This document shows positions 44,751 to 53,980 of a DNA stretch of 64,000 nucleotides, piece by piece. The first letter of the stretch is position 1. Each line of letters opens with the position of its first letter. This DNA comes from JAFLCL01 sp964502175 (GTDB lineage Bacteria; Myxococcota_A; Polyangia; Polyangiales; Sandaracinaceae): contig CAZCVE010000011.1 in the NCBI GenBank assembly GCA_964502175.1, positions 1 through 64,000 on the forward strand, read 5' to 3'. Under the pieces are notes generated by a model. The model was not told where the DNA came from and searched no databases. It saw only the letters and a program-made list of their open reading frames with translations. Made by a program: the position numbers and the translations under genes.

Positions 44751-45713
44751 TCAGCGGCTCACGTCCGCGACGCAGCGGAAGCCGAACCGGTGCGGGTTCG
44801 GGTTCGCGGCAGGCACGCCACGTCGGTCGTGGACCTCGGCGCGATCGACGTGGTGCCACCACGATCCGCCTCGTACGACGCGCAATCCTCGCGACGCCGG
44901 GCACTCCGCTGCGCCACCGCAGAGGCCGCGCGGATCGGTGCCCGCGCAGAGATCTCCGCACTCGCGCGCGCAGCCTCGGTAGCACTCGGTGTAGACGTCC
45001 TGCGTCCACTCCCAGACGTTGCCGCTCATGTCGTAGAGGCCGTACGCGCCCACAGGCCGCGACGCGACGGGCAGCGTCGTCCCGGTGCCGCAGCCGCGAC
45101 CGCGCGCTTCGCCTCCGCCGTGGATGCGCACGACGGCGCTCGAGCACGGCTCGCTCGGCGCGTCGTTGCCCCACGGATAGCGCGTGTCGCTCGGGCCCGA
45201 CGCTGCACGCTCCCACTCTGCTTCAGTCGGCAGGCGCGCGTGACGGCGCACGCAGAACGCGGCGGCCTCGTCCCATCGCATGCCGACTGCAGGCTGCTCG
45301 GGCGCGCCGTAGCCGCGGAAGGGAACGAGACGCCGACACCCGCGACCGCGCACGCACTCGCTCCACTGCGCGTTCGTGACCTCGCGCGTGTCGATCAGGA
45401 ACGTCGACACGGTGATCGCCTCAGCCGGCCGCGCGTTCGCTTCGTCGTCGTTCGAGCCGCGCGTGAACGAACCACCGGGGATGCAGGCCATGCCCTGGGG
45501 CAGCGTCGTCGGGCAGGGCGCGAACGTCGGTGACTGAGCGGGTGGCGCTTCGGTGCGGACGACGTCTGGCTGACTCTCCCTCGGCGTGTCGGTGCTGGCG
45601 ATGCGTCGCTGACCCACCCCCGGCCCCTCCCGCGAGGCGGGAGGGGTGACTCCGACGGTCTGCGAGGCGAGTGCCGTCGCCACCAGCGCCAACACGATGA
45701 GCGAGAGGCGCAT
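44751..45713 (-). CDS. SUMF1/formylglycine-generating-enzyme-like exported protein
   Basis: The protein is 320 aa. MRLSLIVLALVATALAS is a signal peptide. The FGE-sulfatase fold is evident from MACIPGGSFTRGSNDDEANA, FLIDTREVTNAQWSECVRG, VGMRWDEAAAFCVRRHARLP, TEAEWERAA, YDMSGNVWEWTQDVY, RVVRGGSWWHH and HRFGFRCVADV. In bacteria many such domains are not sulfatase activators but structural or catalytic modules. Several extra Cys pairs (CRGRGCRR, CYRGCARECGDLC) suit an extracytoplasmic protein. It lies between the reductase gene and the ExbB-like gene with gaps of 2-3 bp. Confidence 0.85.
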   Translation of the reverse strand: MRLSLIVLALVATALASQTVGVTPPASREGPGVGQRRIASTDTPRESQPDVVRTEAPPAQSPTFAPCPTTLPQGMACIPGGSFTRGSNDDEANARPAEAITVSTFLIDTREVTNAQWSECVRGRGCRRLVPFRGYGAPEQPAVGMRWDEAAAFCVRRHARLPTEAEWERAASGPSDTRYPWGNDAPSEPCSSAVVRIHGGGEARGRGCGTGTTLPVASRPVGAYGLYDMSGNVWEWTQDVYTECYRGCARECGDLCAGTDPRGLCGGAAECPASRGLRVVRGGSWWHHVDRAEVHDRRGVPAANPNPHRFGFRCVADVSR

Positions 45714-45715
45714 GA

Positions 45716-46528
45716 TCAGTCGACGCCGATCATCTGCATGAACTTACCCATGCCCGGCAGCCACGCGCCGCCGTCGACGACGATCGTCTCGCCGTTCACG
45801 TACGAGGCCGCGCCGCTCGTGAGGTAGAGCGCGCAGCTCGCGATGTCCTCGATCGTCCCGAGTCGTCGCAGCGGGATGCCCTTGATCTGCGCGTCGCGCA
45901 TCTCGCCCGGCGCGAGGCGGCTCATGCCCTCGGTGCCGTCGATCGGTCCGGGCGCGATGCCGTTCACCTGGATGCCGAGCGGTCCCCACTCGAGCGCGAG
46001 CGTGCGCGTCATCGAGTCGACGCCGGCCTTGGCGGCCGAAGCGTGGATCTGGAGCGGCGTGGCCGCGTAGTGGAGCGTGGCCGAGACGTTGAGGATGTGG
46101 CCGCCGTGATCGCGCAGGTACTTCTCGAAGCTCGCGCGACAGACGTTGAACGTCCCGATCGTGTCGATCTCCATCACCGTCTTGAAGCCGTTGTAGGAGA
46201 GCGCCGCGGCGGGCGCGAGGAAGTTGCCCGCGGCGCCGTTGACGACGATGTCGATGCGACCGAAGCGATCGAGCGTCGCCTGCAGCGCTGCCTCGATCTG
46301 CTCGGGCTTGCGCACGTCGCACGGCACCGCGAGCACGTCGCGACCGCTCGCCTTCTGCATCTCCTCCGCGGCCGCGCTCAAGCGATCAGCCTTGCGACCG
46401 AGGATCGTCACGCCCTTGGCGCCGTGTGCGAGGAACGCCTCGGCGATGCCCTTGCAGATGCCCGAGCCACCACCGGTGACGAACGCCACCTTGCCCTCGA
46501 GGATGTCCTCGCGAAACACGCTCTTCAT
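45716..46528 (-). CDS. 2,4-Dienoyl-CoA reductase, SDR superfamily (DECR2-type)
   Basis: The protein is 270 aa from ATG 46528. VAFVTGGGSGICKGIAEAFL is the NADP-binding Rossmann motif, and NGAAGNFLAPAAALSYNGFK is conserved in dienoyl-CoA reductases. The segment LHYAATPLQIHASAAKAGVD, followed by SMTRTLALEWGP and INVNGIAPGPIDGTEG-like text, matches the peroxisomal DECR2 type, where the usual catalytic Tyr of YxxxK is replaced (here HASAAK) while Lys stays. It should act in beta-oxidation of polyunsaturated fatty acids. Its stop lies 2 bp before the FGE-like gene start. Confidence 0.88.
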   Translation of the reverse strand: MKSVFREDILEGKVAFVTGGGSGICKGIAEAFLAHGAKGVTILGRKADRLSAAAEEMQKASGRDVLAVPCDVRKPEQIEAALQATLDRFGRIDIVVNGAAGNFLAPAAALSYNGFKTVMEIDTIGTFNVCRASFEKYLRDHGGHILNVSATLHYAATPLQIHASAAKAGVDSMTRTLALEWGPLGIQVNGIAPGPIDGTEGMSRLAPGEMRDAQIKGIPLRRLGTIEDIASCALYLTSGAASYVNGETIVVDGGAWLPGMGKFMQMIGVD

Positions 46529-46649
46529 CGTTCGATCGCTCCTTCCACGACGCACGTGCGCATCGGGGCGCGCGAGCATCGCACAGCGATACCGCATGGC
46601 ACGCGGCGGCCGTGGGGAACCTTTCCGCGGCCCCGTGGTCCGACGCGTC

Positions 46650-47069
46650 ATGCGTCGCCTCGCCCTGTTGCTCCTCACGTCCGTGGCCATCGTCCTCGGT
46701 GCACACGCGCCCGCGTCCGCGATGATCGCGATCGACGTCCTACGCGGTCCGCTGCGCACGGCAGCGCAGGCGGCGGCCTCGTGCCCCGGTGTGATCCACG
46801 GCCGCTACCTCGTGCACCTCCGCATCGACGGCGAAGGGCAAGGCAGCGAGTCGGACCTCCACGGCTCGCCCGACGGCGTCCCCACCGCCACCGAGGAATG
46901 CATCGAGCGCGCGTTCGACGTGCAGGCCTATCCGGCCGTCGCTCGCGGCCGCACGGGCGGCATCCAGGTGAGCTACCCGTTCATCGTGGCGGAGCACGCC
47001 AGCAAGCAGGCGGTCGGCCCCCGACGCGAAGCGCCGGTCAGCCGTAGCGAACTTGGACGTTCTCGATGA
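46650..47069 (+). CDS. Small exported protein with AgmX/TonB-like module
   Basis: The protein is 139 aa from ATG 46650. MRRLALLLLTSVAIVLGAHA is the signal peptide. The mature part has CPGVIHGRYLVHLRIDGEGQ and TATEECIERAFDVQAYPAV, resembling the AgmX/PglI-type C-terminal unit: a strand with G.G, then a Cys-containing helix before the final strand. The same module occurs in the kinase at 22788 and the lipoprotein at 48339. Its role is unknown; similar domains in myxobacteria are linked to gliding and envelope proteins. It overlaps the convergent ATP-grasp gene by 32 bp. Confidence 0.6.
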   Translation: MRRLALLLLTSVAIVLGAHAPASAMIAIDVLRGPLRTAAQAAASCPGVIHGRYLVHLRIDGEGQGSESDLHGSPDGVPTATEECIERAFDVQAYPAVARGRTGGIQVSYPFIVAEHASKQAVGPRREAPVSRSELGRSR

Positions 47070-48282
47070 GCGACAACAGCGCCTGCTTCACGCCCTCGGT
47101 CGTCTTGCTGCGCACGATCGCCCAGCCCTCGCCTTCGTAGCCCTCCGCGCGCGGCTGACCGACCTTCGGCGTGCGCCCTTCGACGAGCGCATCGCCGCAG
47201 GCCGCGATGGCCTCGTCGAGGCCCGTCACGCTCGCGACCTTCGTGCCCGCGCCCTGTCCGCGGAAGAACGCGGCCCCGCACGCCCACTTGCGCTCGATCG
47301 GCGTGAAGCGATCGAACGCGATGAGCTCGCACCACTTCGCGATCATGTCCGTCTCGTGGGCGAGGCTCATCATCGGCATGATGTGCACGCCGGGCGGACG
47401 CGCGCCGACCTCGGACACGAGCATCGAGCCATCGTCCTTGAGGAACCACTCCATGTGCGTGAGCGCCGTGCCCGCGCCGAGCCGCGCGTCGCCGAAGAGC
47501 GCGTCGAGCGCGGCTTGGTTGACCGGGTGGAAGCTCGTCCACGTCGGGTCTTCGGTCTCGCGCGGCAGGAGCACGCAGTACTGCATCCACGACGTCTCGA
47601 GCACCTCGAGCGGCGTCGGGAAGTAGCGCGTCCCCGAGCGCCACACGGGCTTGCCTGCGATCGTCACGGTCTCGCACGTGTGCTCGCGGGCGCGCACGAA
47701 CTCCTCGGCCTGGAGCGGGTCTTCTCGCGTGGGCACGAGCCCGGTCTGCGCGAGCGCCTCGAGATCCTTCTCCGACGTCACGCGGTACGTCGCGCGCGAT
47801 CCGAGGCCGGCCTGGGGCTTCACGATGATCGGGAAGCCCACGCGCTTCACGAAGTCGGTGAGCTCCTGCGCAGACGTGACGAGCTCGCTCTTCGCGACCG
47901 GCACCCCGTGCTCGCGCAGGACCTCTTTCATGCGGTCCTTGTCGCGGAAGCGGCGGGCCGTCTCCACGCCCATGCCCACGACGCCGAGCGCGTCGCGCGC
48001 CTCGGCCATCGGCATCTGCAGCTGCTCGAGCGCGCCCGTGAGCCGATCGACCGATCCGACGTGCTGATCGATCTTCTTCGTCGCCTCGGTGAGCTGCGCA
48101 CCATCGAGGCAGTGATCGACGCGGTAGTGCCCCGCGACCTTTCCCTGCAGCGCAGCGGGGATGCTGCTCTCGGGGTCTTCGCTGATCACGCTCAGCTTCA
48201 CGCCCTCGAGGGCAGCGAATGCAGCGACGTAGCGGTTGGTGTTCTCGAGGAAGCGAGGCGCGACGAAGACGACGTGACGCAT
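47038..48282 (-). CDS. ATP-grasp family ligase/carboxylase
   Basis: The protein is 414 aa from ATG 48282. The N-terminal MRHVVFVAPRFLENTNRYVA is the pre-ATP-grasp fold. FRDKDRMKEVLREHGVPVAK, FPIIVKPQAGLGSRATYRVT (ATP-binding Lys, Gly-rich loop) and MLVSEVGARPPGVHI (metal-binding Glu) define the ATP-grasp core. The pattern resembles carbamoyl-phosphate-synthase-large-chain-like or PurK-type ATP-grasp enzymes of unknown substrate. No partner gene is adjacent. It probably forms a peptide-like or carboxylate-amine bond in the cytoplasm. Confidence 0.88.
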   Translation of the reverse strand: MRHVVFVAPRFLENTNRYVAAFAALEGVKLSVISEDPESSIPAALQGKVAGHYRVDHCLDGAQLTEATKKIDQHVGSVDRLTGALEQLQMPMAEARDALGVVGMGVETARRFRDKDRMKEVLREHGVPVAKSELVTSAQELTDFVKRVGFPIIVKPQAGLGSRATYRVTSEKDLEALAQTGLVPTREDPLQAEEFVRAREHTCETVTIAGKPVWRSGTRYFPTPLEVLETSWMQYCVLLPRETEDPTWTSFHPVNQAALDALFGDARLGAGTALTHMEWFLKDDGSMLVSEVGARPPGVHIMPMMSLAHETDMIAKWCELIAFDRFTPIERKWACGAAFFRGQGAGTKVASVTGLDEAIAACGDALVEGRTPKVGQPRAEGYEGEGWAIVRSKTTEGVKQALLSLIENVQVRYG

Positions 48283-48338
48283 GTGCGCCCATCGTATCGA
48301 TCTCAGAGCGACCGCGACCAGTGTTCTCGCGTCGGGGA

Positions 48339-50243
48339 TCAGGGAGTTGATCCGGACGCCCCGAGCACGAGCACGGGGCGGCGGTCGTGGACGTCGGCGG
48401 CATCCATCGCACGGACCAACGCCGCGAAGCTCGTGCCTGGGCGCACGACAAGCCTGGTCGGCTCCGAGCTGTCGGCGTCGATCGCCCCCGCCAACACCTC
48501 GGGGTCAGACGACTCGATGCGGTTGGCGTCCCGAGAGAGCGCCATCTCCTCTACGCGGACGCCCGCGACAACGGCGCGGCGGTCGTTGGAAGACTCGACG
48601 AAGAGTGCGCGCCACGACCCTCTACGCCCGACGGCGACGTAGATCCGTCCACTGGCGGGTACCCCGACGTCTCTCAGGAGTGCCTCGAGTCGTTCGACGG
48701 GGGCGCGGCGATCGATCACCAGCCCGAGCGGCTGACCCGCTTGGAGCGCGCGCCGCAACGTCGTCGCGTCGCCTTCCACGAGGCGCCCATCCGCCGTGAG
48801 CCATGCGACGGCGGGTGACGCGTCAGGCGCATCGTTGTGCCACAGCGAAGGCGCGAGCTCGATTCCACCATCGCTCGCAGCGCGAAGAACCGAGTCGGGG
48901 GGGTACGCGTGCGCACGCGGCGTCCGACTGAGCACGACCTCGATGCGAACTCGCGCGCTCCCCGAGAAAGGGCACGTGAGTCGAAGAGTTCCCGCAGCGT
49001 CCGCCACGCATCGGAGGACATCCTCAGGAAGCTCGTCGCGGTCAAATGCAGCCGCGGCGGACTCTGCGACGCGTCCATCGGCTCCAACTTCGAGGTCGAG
49101 GACGACGCGCCTCTCCGCAAAAAGCGGTCCTGCACGGACGCAGCGCTGGAAGGCCCCGTCGTCTACTCCGCCCAGCAGCACGGTCGGGTCGGACGCGACA
49201 CGTGCGCGGGCGCGAGCCACGACATGAGTGGTGGGCTCGCTCCACGTCGAACCGGACCCGCGGACCGAGACCTCGAATCGCATGCGCCGCACACCCTCCG
49301 CGGGTCCGAGATCGAGCGAATCTCTCAGCGGGCCGCACGCGCACGCTTCGGTCGGTTGCAAGAGGTGGTCGGCCAACGCGGCTTCGCAGCGTGTGACGCG
49401 TCCCGTCGGGCTCACCTCGATCGAGAGGTCGTTGGCCCAGACGTCGAAGCGTGGCGCCTCGAGCATGCATCGCTGTAGGAGCGACTGTTGCGGCGCAAGC
49501 ACCCGACGCAGCATCGTCGAAAGGTTTGCGAGCTGACCCACGGACCACGCGCCGCTCGTCTCCAGACCGCCGACATCGACCGCTGCTGCCAAGCCGCTGG
49601 GTCCGATCAGCGCGCCCAGTCCGGCCGGATTGGCGGTCGGCGCGAGCGTGATGCGCTCACCTTCGATCGTAGCTGCGAGCCCTTCGACGGTGGTGCCTAG
49701 AGGAAGGCTCCGTTCGAACGCTCGCAGCGAATCGGGCCGACCCATTTCCACACGCCAGCGGCACTCTCCCGTCCCCGCCGTCGCTGAAGTCGACTGCTCG
49801 CTGCACGTCAGTGAGCTCCTGACGCCAGGCACGTCTCCGTACCGGGCATCCAGATACCTGGCTGGGGCCGGCATCGCTTCGCAACGCCCGCGACGGTCGG
49901 GGAGGTAGCCAGCACGCATGCGCGCGATCGCGATCTGTCGCTCGCGCACGGGCACGACGGTGAGTCCGCTCCGTTCGAGCGCGCGCTGCAACGCCTCGTC
50001 GACGACGGCAATTTCCTCCGACATGACCACCTGCCCCACGCCATCGAATCGAGGTTCCTCGATCCACACCACATCAGCGGCGCGTGCGAACGCAGGCAGA
50101 GGAGGTGGCAGTTCGTCGGGCTCCGGGATCGACGGCGCCGCCGCTTCGATGGGCGCGGCTGCGGGAGCGTTCGCTGGCTCAACCGCAGTGGCCCCGCAGC
50201 CGAACGTCGCCGCCAGTAGGAGCACGCCGTACGTACGTCTCAT
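48339..50243 (-). CDS. Large lipoprotein with two AgmX-like modules
   Basis: The protein is 634 aa. MRRTYGVLLLAATFGC is a lipoprotein signal followed by a Pro/Ala linker. Two modules of the AgmX/PglI kind can be read: LLQRCMLEAPRFDVWANDLS followed by IEVSPTGRVTRCEAA, and FQRCVRAGPLFAERRVVLDL followed by EVGADGRVAESAAAA. The C-terminal 180 residues have an alternating pattern (LTADGRLVEGDATTLRRALQ; GRIYVAVGRRGSWRALFVES; ATPase-free). Codon use is less GC-biased than its neighbours. No enzyme motif was seen. It is divergent from the S9 peptidase gene by about 60 bp. Confidence 0.75.
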   Translation of the reverse strand: MRRTYGVLLLAATFGCGATAVEPANAPAAAPIEAAAPSIPEPDELPPPLPAFARAADVVWIEEPRFDGVGQVVMSEEIAVVDEALQRALERSGLTVVPVRERQIAIARMRAGYLPDRRGRCEAMPAPARYLDARYGDVPGVRSSLTCSEQSTSATAGTGECRWRVEMGRPDSLRAFERSLPLGTTVEGLAATIEGERITLAPTANPAGLGALIGPSGLAAAVDVGGLETSGAWSVGQLANLSTMLRRVLAPQQSLLQRCMLEAPRFDVWANDLSIEVSPTGRVTRCEAALADHLLQPTEACACGPLRDSLDLGPAEGVRRMRFEVSVRGSGSTWSEPTTHVVARARARVASDPTVLLGGVDDGAFQRCVRAGPLFAERRVVLDLEVGADGRVAESAAAAFDRDELPEDVLRCVADAAGTLRLTCPFSGSARVRIEVVLSRTPRAHAYPPDSVLRAASDGGIELAPSLWHNDAPDASPAVAWLTADGRLVEGDATTLRRALQAGQPLGLVIDRRAPVERLEALLRDVGVPASGRIYVAVGRRGSWRALFVESSNDRRAVVAGVRVEEMALSRDANRIESSDPEVLAGAIDADSSEPTRLVVRPGTSFAALVRAMDAADVHDRRPVLVLGASGSTP

Positions 50244-50304
50244 CGCACCACCATACCCGTGGTCCGTCGTGACTCGCGCGTGGCGCTGCTATCCTCGCGC
50301 GCCC

Positions 50305-52584
50305 ATGCGCCTCCGCACACTCTTCGTGGCGCTCGCGCTCCTCACCGCACCCGCGTGCGGCGGAGCCACTTCGAGCGACCGCACCTGCACGACCCCCATG
50401 CGCGACACCCAATCGATCGCCGACACCGCCTTCCTCGAGCAATACGCCGTGACGTACCGATTCAACCAGGGACATCCGGGTCACTTCGTCGTCACGCCCG
50501 ACGCGAGCGCGGTGTTGTTCCTCCGCAGCGGCCCGCGATCGTTCGTGAACGATCTCTACGTGATGGACGTCGCGAGCGGCGAGGAGCGCGTGCTGCTCAC
50601 CGCCGAGCAAGTGCTCGGCGGCGCCGAGGAGTCGCTGAGCGAAGAGGAGCGCGCGCGCCGTGAGCGCATGCGCCTCGCGGCGCGCGGCATCGCGGGCTTC
50701 GATCTCTCGCCCGACGGCGCGAGCATCCTCGTGCCGCTCTCGGGTCGCCTCTTCCTCGTCGATCGTGCGCGCGCCGGGCAGCCGGGCTCGGTGCGCGAGA
50801 TCGGCCAGCAGACTGGGTACCCGATCGATCCGCGCTTCTCGCCCGACGGCACGAAGATCGCGCTCGTCCGCGAGGGTGATCTCTTCGTCATCGAGGTCGC
50901 GAGCGGCAACGAGACGCGCGTCACGCAACACACGGGCGACCGCATCGAGCGCGGCGCGGCGGAGTTCGTCGCGCAAGAAGAGATGGGTCGCTTCGAGGGC
51001 TATTGGTGGTCGCCCGACTCGCGCGCGCTGCTCGTGCAGGAGACGGACACGAGCGCGGTCGAGACGATGCACATCCTCGATCCGATGCACCCGGAGAACG
51101 AGCCCAACTCGCCGCCCTACCCGCGACCGGGCCGACCCAACGCGACGGTGCGGCTCGGCCTGATCACGCTCGGCGCCCCCGCCGCGAGCGCCGAGCGCTG
51201 GGTCGAGTGGGATCGCGAGCGCTATCCGTACCTCGCGACCGTGCGCTGGCCTGCAACCGGTCCGGTGATCCTCGTCCAGGATCGCCTCCAGCAGAACGAA
51301 GCGCTGCTCTCCGTCGACGCGACGACGCTCGCGACGAGCCCGATCCTCACCGAGACCGACGCCGCGTGGCTCAACCTCGATCAGGACGTGCCTCGCTTCC
51401 TCGCGAACGGCACGCAGTTCCTCTGGACGAGCGAGCGTGACGGCGACGCGCGCCTCGAGCTGCGTGGTCGCGATGGCACCCTCGTGCGCGCCCTGACGCC
51501 CGCGGGCTTCGGCTACCAGAGCCTCCTGGCGGTGGACGAAGCGCATGGTCGCGTGTTCGTCAGCGGCAGCGCGAACCCGACGGAGATGCATGTCTGGGAG
51601 ATCCCGCTCGCGGGCGGTGAGCCGCGACGCATGACGGAAGAGAGCGCGGTGCACGAGGCCGCGTTCTCGCGCGACGCCTCGATCTGGGTGCACGTGGCGC
51701 GCGGTCGCCAAGGCGCGCGTCACGCCTCGATCGTGCGCACGAGCGGAGAAGAGCTCGCGCGTGTGCGCAGCGTGGCCGAGGCGCCGACGTTCGAGCCGAA
51801 CGTGACGATCGAAGAGGTCGGCGAGCGTGGCTTCCGCACAGCGATCGTGCGGCCCCGCGACTTCGATGCGTCGCGCCGCTACCCCGTGATCGTCTACGTC
51901 TACGGCGGGCCCGGCCACCGACAGGTCACTGTCGAGCGCGATCGCTGGCTCCTGCCGCAGTGGTTCGCCGATCACGGCTTCGTCGTCGTCTCGTTCGACG
52001 GTCGCGGCACGCCGGGTCGCGGTCGCGACTGGGAGCGCGCGATCCGCGAGGACTTCATCTCCATCCCGCTCGAGGATCAGGTCGCGGCCGTGCAAGCCGC
52101 GGGCGCGGTGCACCCCGAGATGGATCTCGGACGCGTCGGCATCTACGGCTGGTCGTTCGGCGGCTACTTCAGCGCGATGGCCGTCCTGCGTCGCCCCGAC
52201 GTGTTCCACGCAGGCATCGCGGGCGCGCCCGTGAGCGAATGGCGCGACTACGACACGCACTACACCGAGCGCTACCTCGGCCTCCCCGAGGCCGAAGGCG
52301 TCGAAGGCGCCTACGCACGCTCGAGCGTGCTCACGTTCGCGGCGCGCGAGCCGGGCGAAGATCCGCTGCGTCCGCTGCTCATCGTGCACGGCACCGCCGA
52401 CGACAACGTGTACTTCAGCCACGCGATCAAGATGGCCGACGCGATGTTCCGCGCGGGTCGTCCGTACGACTTCCTCCCGCTCGCGGGCCTCACGCACATG
52501 GTCCCCGACCCGATCATCTCGCGACGCCTCCAGGGCCGCATCGTCGAGTACTTCCAGCGCCACCTCGGCGCCCCCTCGCGCTGA
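50305..52584 (+). CDS. S9 family dipeptidyl-peptidase IV-like lipoprotein
   Basis: The protein is 759 aa from ATG 50305. MRLRTLFVALALLTAPAC is a lipoprotein signal. An eight-bladed-propeller-like region (residues 60-500) includes EEMGRFEGYWWSPD, the Glu pair that binds the substrate N-terminus in DPP-IV. The C-terminal hydrolase has GWSFGGYFS (Ser617), HGTADDNVYF (Asp about 700) and GLTHMV (His731), the complete triad in DPP-IV order. It should cleave X-Pro or X-Ala dipeptides in the periplasm. Length is normal for the family. Confidence 0.92.
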   Translation: MRLRTLFVALALLTAPACGGATSSDRTCTTPMRDTQSIADTAFLEQYAVTYRFNQGHPGHFVVTPDASAVLFLRSGPRSFVNDLYVMDVASGEERVLLTAEQVLGGAEESLSEEERARRERMRLAARGIAGFDLSPDGASILVPLSGRLFLVDRARAGQPGSVREIGQQTGYPIDPRFSPDGTKIALVREGDLFVIEVASGNETRVTQHTGDRIERGAAEFVAQEEMGRFEGYWWSPDSRALLVQETDTSAVETMHILDPMHPENEPNSPPYPRPGRPNATVRLGLITLGAPAASAERWVEWDRERYPYLATVRWPATGPVILVQDRLQQNEALLSVDATTLATSPILTETDAAWLNLDQDVPRFLANGTQFLWTSERDGDARLELRGRDGTLVRALTPAGFGYQSLLAVDEAHGRVFVSGSANPTEMHVWEIPLAGGEPRRMTEESAVHEAAFSRDASIWVHVARGRQGARHASIVRTSGEELARVRSVAEAPTFEPNVTIEEVGERGFRTAIVRPRDFDASRRYPVIVYVYGGPGHRQVTVERDRWLLPQWFADHGFVVVSFDGRGTPGRGRDWERAIREDFISIPLEDQVAAVQAAGAVHPEMDLGRVGIYGWSFGGYFSAMAVLRRPDVFHAGIAGAPVSEWRDYDTHYTERYLGLPEAEGVEGAYARSSVLTFAAREPGEDPLRPLLIVHGTADDNVYFSHAIKMADAMFRAGRPYDFLPLAGLTHMVPDPIISRRLQGRIVEYFQRHLGAPSR

Positions 52585-52623
52585 CCTCGCGTGACCGCTC
52601 GGCTGCCCGCCACGTATCTCCGC

Positions 52624-53265
52624 ATGATCCCGTCGAGCGCGTCGATGGTGCGGACGTCCGAGGGTGGGCTCACGACCGTGCGTCACGTGATCGACGGATG
52701 CGCGCGCCTGATCACGGCGCTCGACGAGAACGACAGTCCGCTGCACGCGCTGGCCTCGGACGAGAACGGACAGCCGCACGGCCTCGAGCGTGAGTGGCAT
52801 CCGAGCGGGCGGCTCGGATACGAGGCGCGCTACGAGCATGGCTTGCAGCATGGGCTCCAGCGACAGTGGGACGAGCGTGGTCGGCTCGTCGTCCGCACAC
52901 GCTTCGTGCGCGGAACCGGGCTCGATCTCTACTGCGGCGATCTACGACCTGGTGTCGTCTCCGAGAGTCGCGAGTTGGCGGCGGGCCTGTGTCACGGATT
53001 CGAGCGCTGGTGGACCGATCGCAAGCTCACTCGAGAGGCCCACTTCGTCGATAGCTGGGAGCACGGCGTCACGCGCTCGTGGACGCTCGCGGGGAAGATG
53101 GAGCGCGGATGGCCGAGGTACTTCGTCCGCGGCGAGCGCGTCGACCGCCGCGCGTACCTCCGAGCCTGCAAGTCGGACGAGACCCTCCCCCATTGGCGCG
53201 CGCGCGATGACCGACCGACGCGACCGCGCCCCGTCGCGATCAGTGGCAGGTCGCGGAAGGAGTGA
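52624..53265 (+). CDS. MORN-repeat/YwqK-family protein
   Basis: The protein is about 213 aa from ATG 52624 (GTG 52591 possible). Repeats such as GQPHGLEREWHPSGRLGYEA, HGLQHGLQRQWDERGRLVVR, LCHGFERWWTDRKLTREAHF and WEHGVTRSWTLAGKMERGW follow the GxxHGxxxxWxxxGxL MORN/YwqK pattern. Such proteins are annotated as YwqK-type antitoxins, but most have no proven toxin. It has no signal peptide. It is immediately after the peptidase (39 bp) and before the convergent PIN toxin gene. Confidence 0.75.
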   Translation: MIPSSASMVRTSEGGLTTVRHVIDGCARLITALDENDSPLHALASDENGQPHGLEREWHPSGRLGYEARYEHGLQHGLQRQWDERGRLVVRTRFVRGTGLDLYCGDLRPGVVSESRELAAGLCHGFERWWTDRKLTREAHFVDSWEHGVTRSWTLAGKMERGWPRYFVRGERVDRRAYLRACKSDETLPHWRARDDRPTRPRPVAISGRSRKE

Positions 53266-53288
53266 CGAGACGAGGCCCCGCCCGTCGT

Positions 53289-53675
53289 TCACACCCGTTC
53301 GATGCGCAGGCGCGGCTCGATGCGGAGCAGGTCGTCGGGATCGCTCGTGAGCACGGTCCAGTCTCGTTCGATCGCGAGGAGCGCGACGTGTGCGTCGACG
53401 GGATCAGCCAGCCCCGCGCGGCTCAGCAGCAAGCCGATCGGGCGCGCCACGTCCGCGGAGAGGTCGACGATTTCGACATCGTGGAGCGCCAACGCGATCG
53501 GAACCTGCTTCCCCTTCCCGCCTCGCCAGACCTGAGCCACGACGGCGGCCGACGTGAGCAACGGGATCTTCTCGCGAATGGCCCGACGTATCAGGGCCGC
53601 CGCGAAGCGATCCTTGCGCTCGAGCGCGATGAAAGCACCAGCGTCGAGGACGAAGCCCTCGTCCTCAGGCGGCAC
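53289..53675 (-). CDS. PIN-domain toxin (VapC-like)
   Basis: The protein is 128 aa from GTG 53675, with GAAGG about 8 nt upstream and an 11-bp overlap with the antitoxin. EGFVLDAGAFIALERKD supplies the first catalytic Asp; LTSAAVVAQVWRGG the Glu; LADPVDAHVALLAIERDW the Asp pair; and TVLTSDPDDLLRI the last Asp. PIN toxins of VapBC systems are Mg2+-dependent RNases that cut tRNA or rRNA. The upstream gene encodes a short ribbon-helix-helix-like protein, completing the pair. Confidence 0.88.
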   Translation of the reverse strand: MPPEDEGFVLDAGAFIALERKDRFAAALIRRAIREKIPLLTSAAVVAQVWRGGKGKQVPIALALHDVEIVDLSADVARPIGLLLSRAGLADPVDAHVALLAIERDWTVLTSDPDDLLRIEPRLRIERV

Positions 53676-53910
53676 GCTTGGGCCTTCGCTTCCGGAGGCG
53701 GGCCAGCGCACGATCGACGCGACGCTCGTCGGCGGCGGTCGGCTTCACGTCCTCGATGTACTCGCGCCACGCATGCTCCAGCTGCGCCTCGTCGAGCTTC
53801 TCCTCGAGCACGCTCGCGATGTACGCGGACACCGGCTTGTTGCCCGCGGCGCGCTTCACCTTCGCGGCGAGCCCGCTGGGGACGCTGATCGTGATGCGCT
53901 TGATCGGCAT
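53665..53910 (-). CDS. Antitoxin of the PIN toxin, ribbon-helix-helix-like
   Basis: The protein is 81 aa from ATG 53910. PIKRITISVPSGLAAKVKRA followed by VSAYIASVLEEKLDEAQL is the short strand-helix-helix of ribbon-helix-helix antitoxins (compare CopG/ParD types). The basic C-terminal tail (RLRKRRPKRAA) probably contacts the toxin or DNA. The genes overlap, so the antitoxin is made first and the toxin is coupled, as usual for type II systems. Autorepression at a promoter upstream of 53910 is likely by family. Confidence 0.85.
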   Translation of the reverse strand: MPIKRITISVPSGLAAKVKRAAGNKPVSAYIASVLEEKLDEAQLEHAWREYIEDVKPTAADERRVDRALARLRKRRPKRAA

Positions 53911-53980
53911 AACGCGAGCATAACATGGGCGACTGCACGTTCTTCACGGCCTGCCGCGCCGTGCTACGAAGCGCGCCGTC

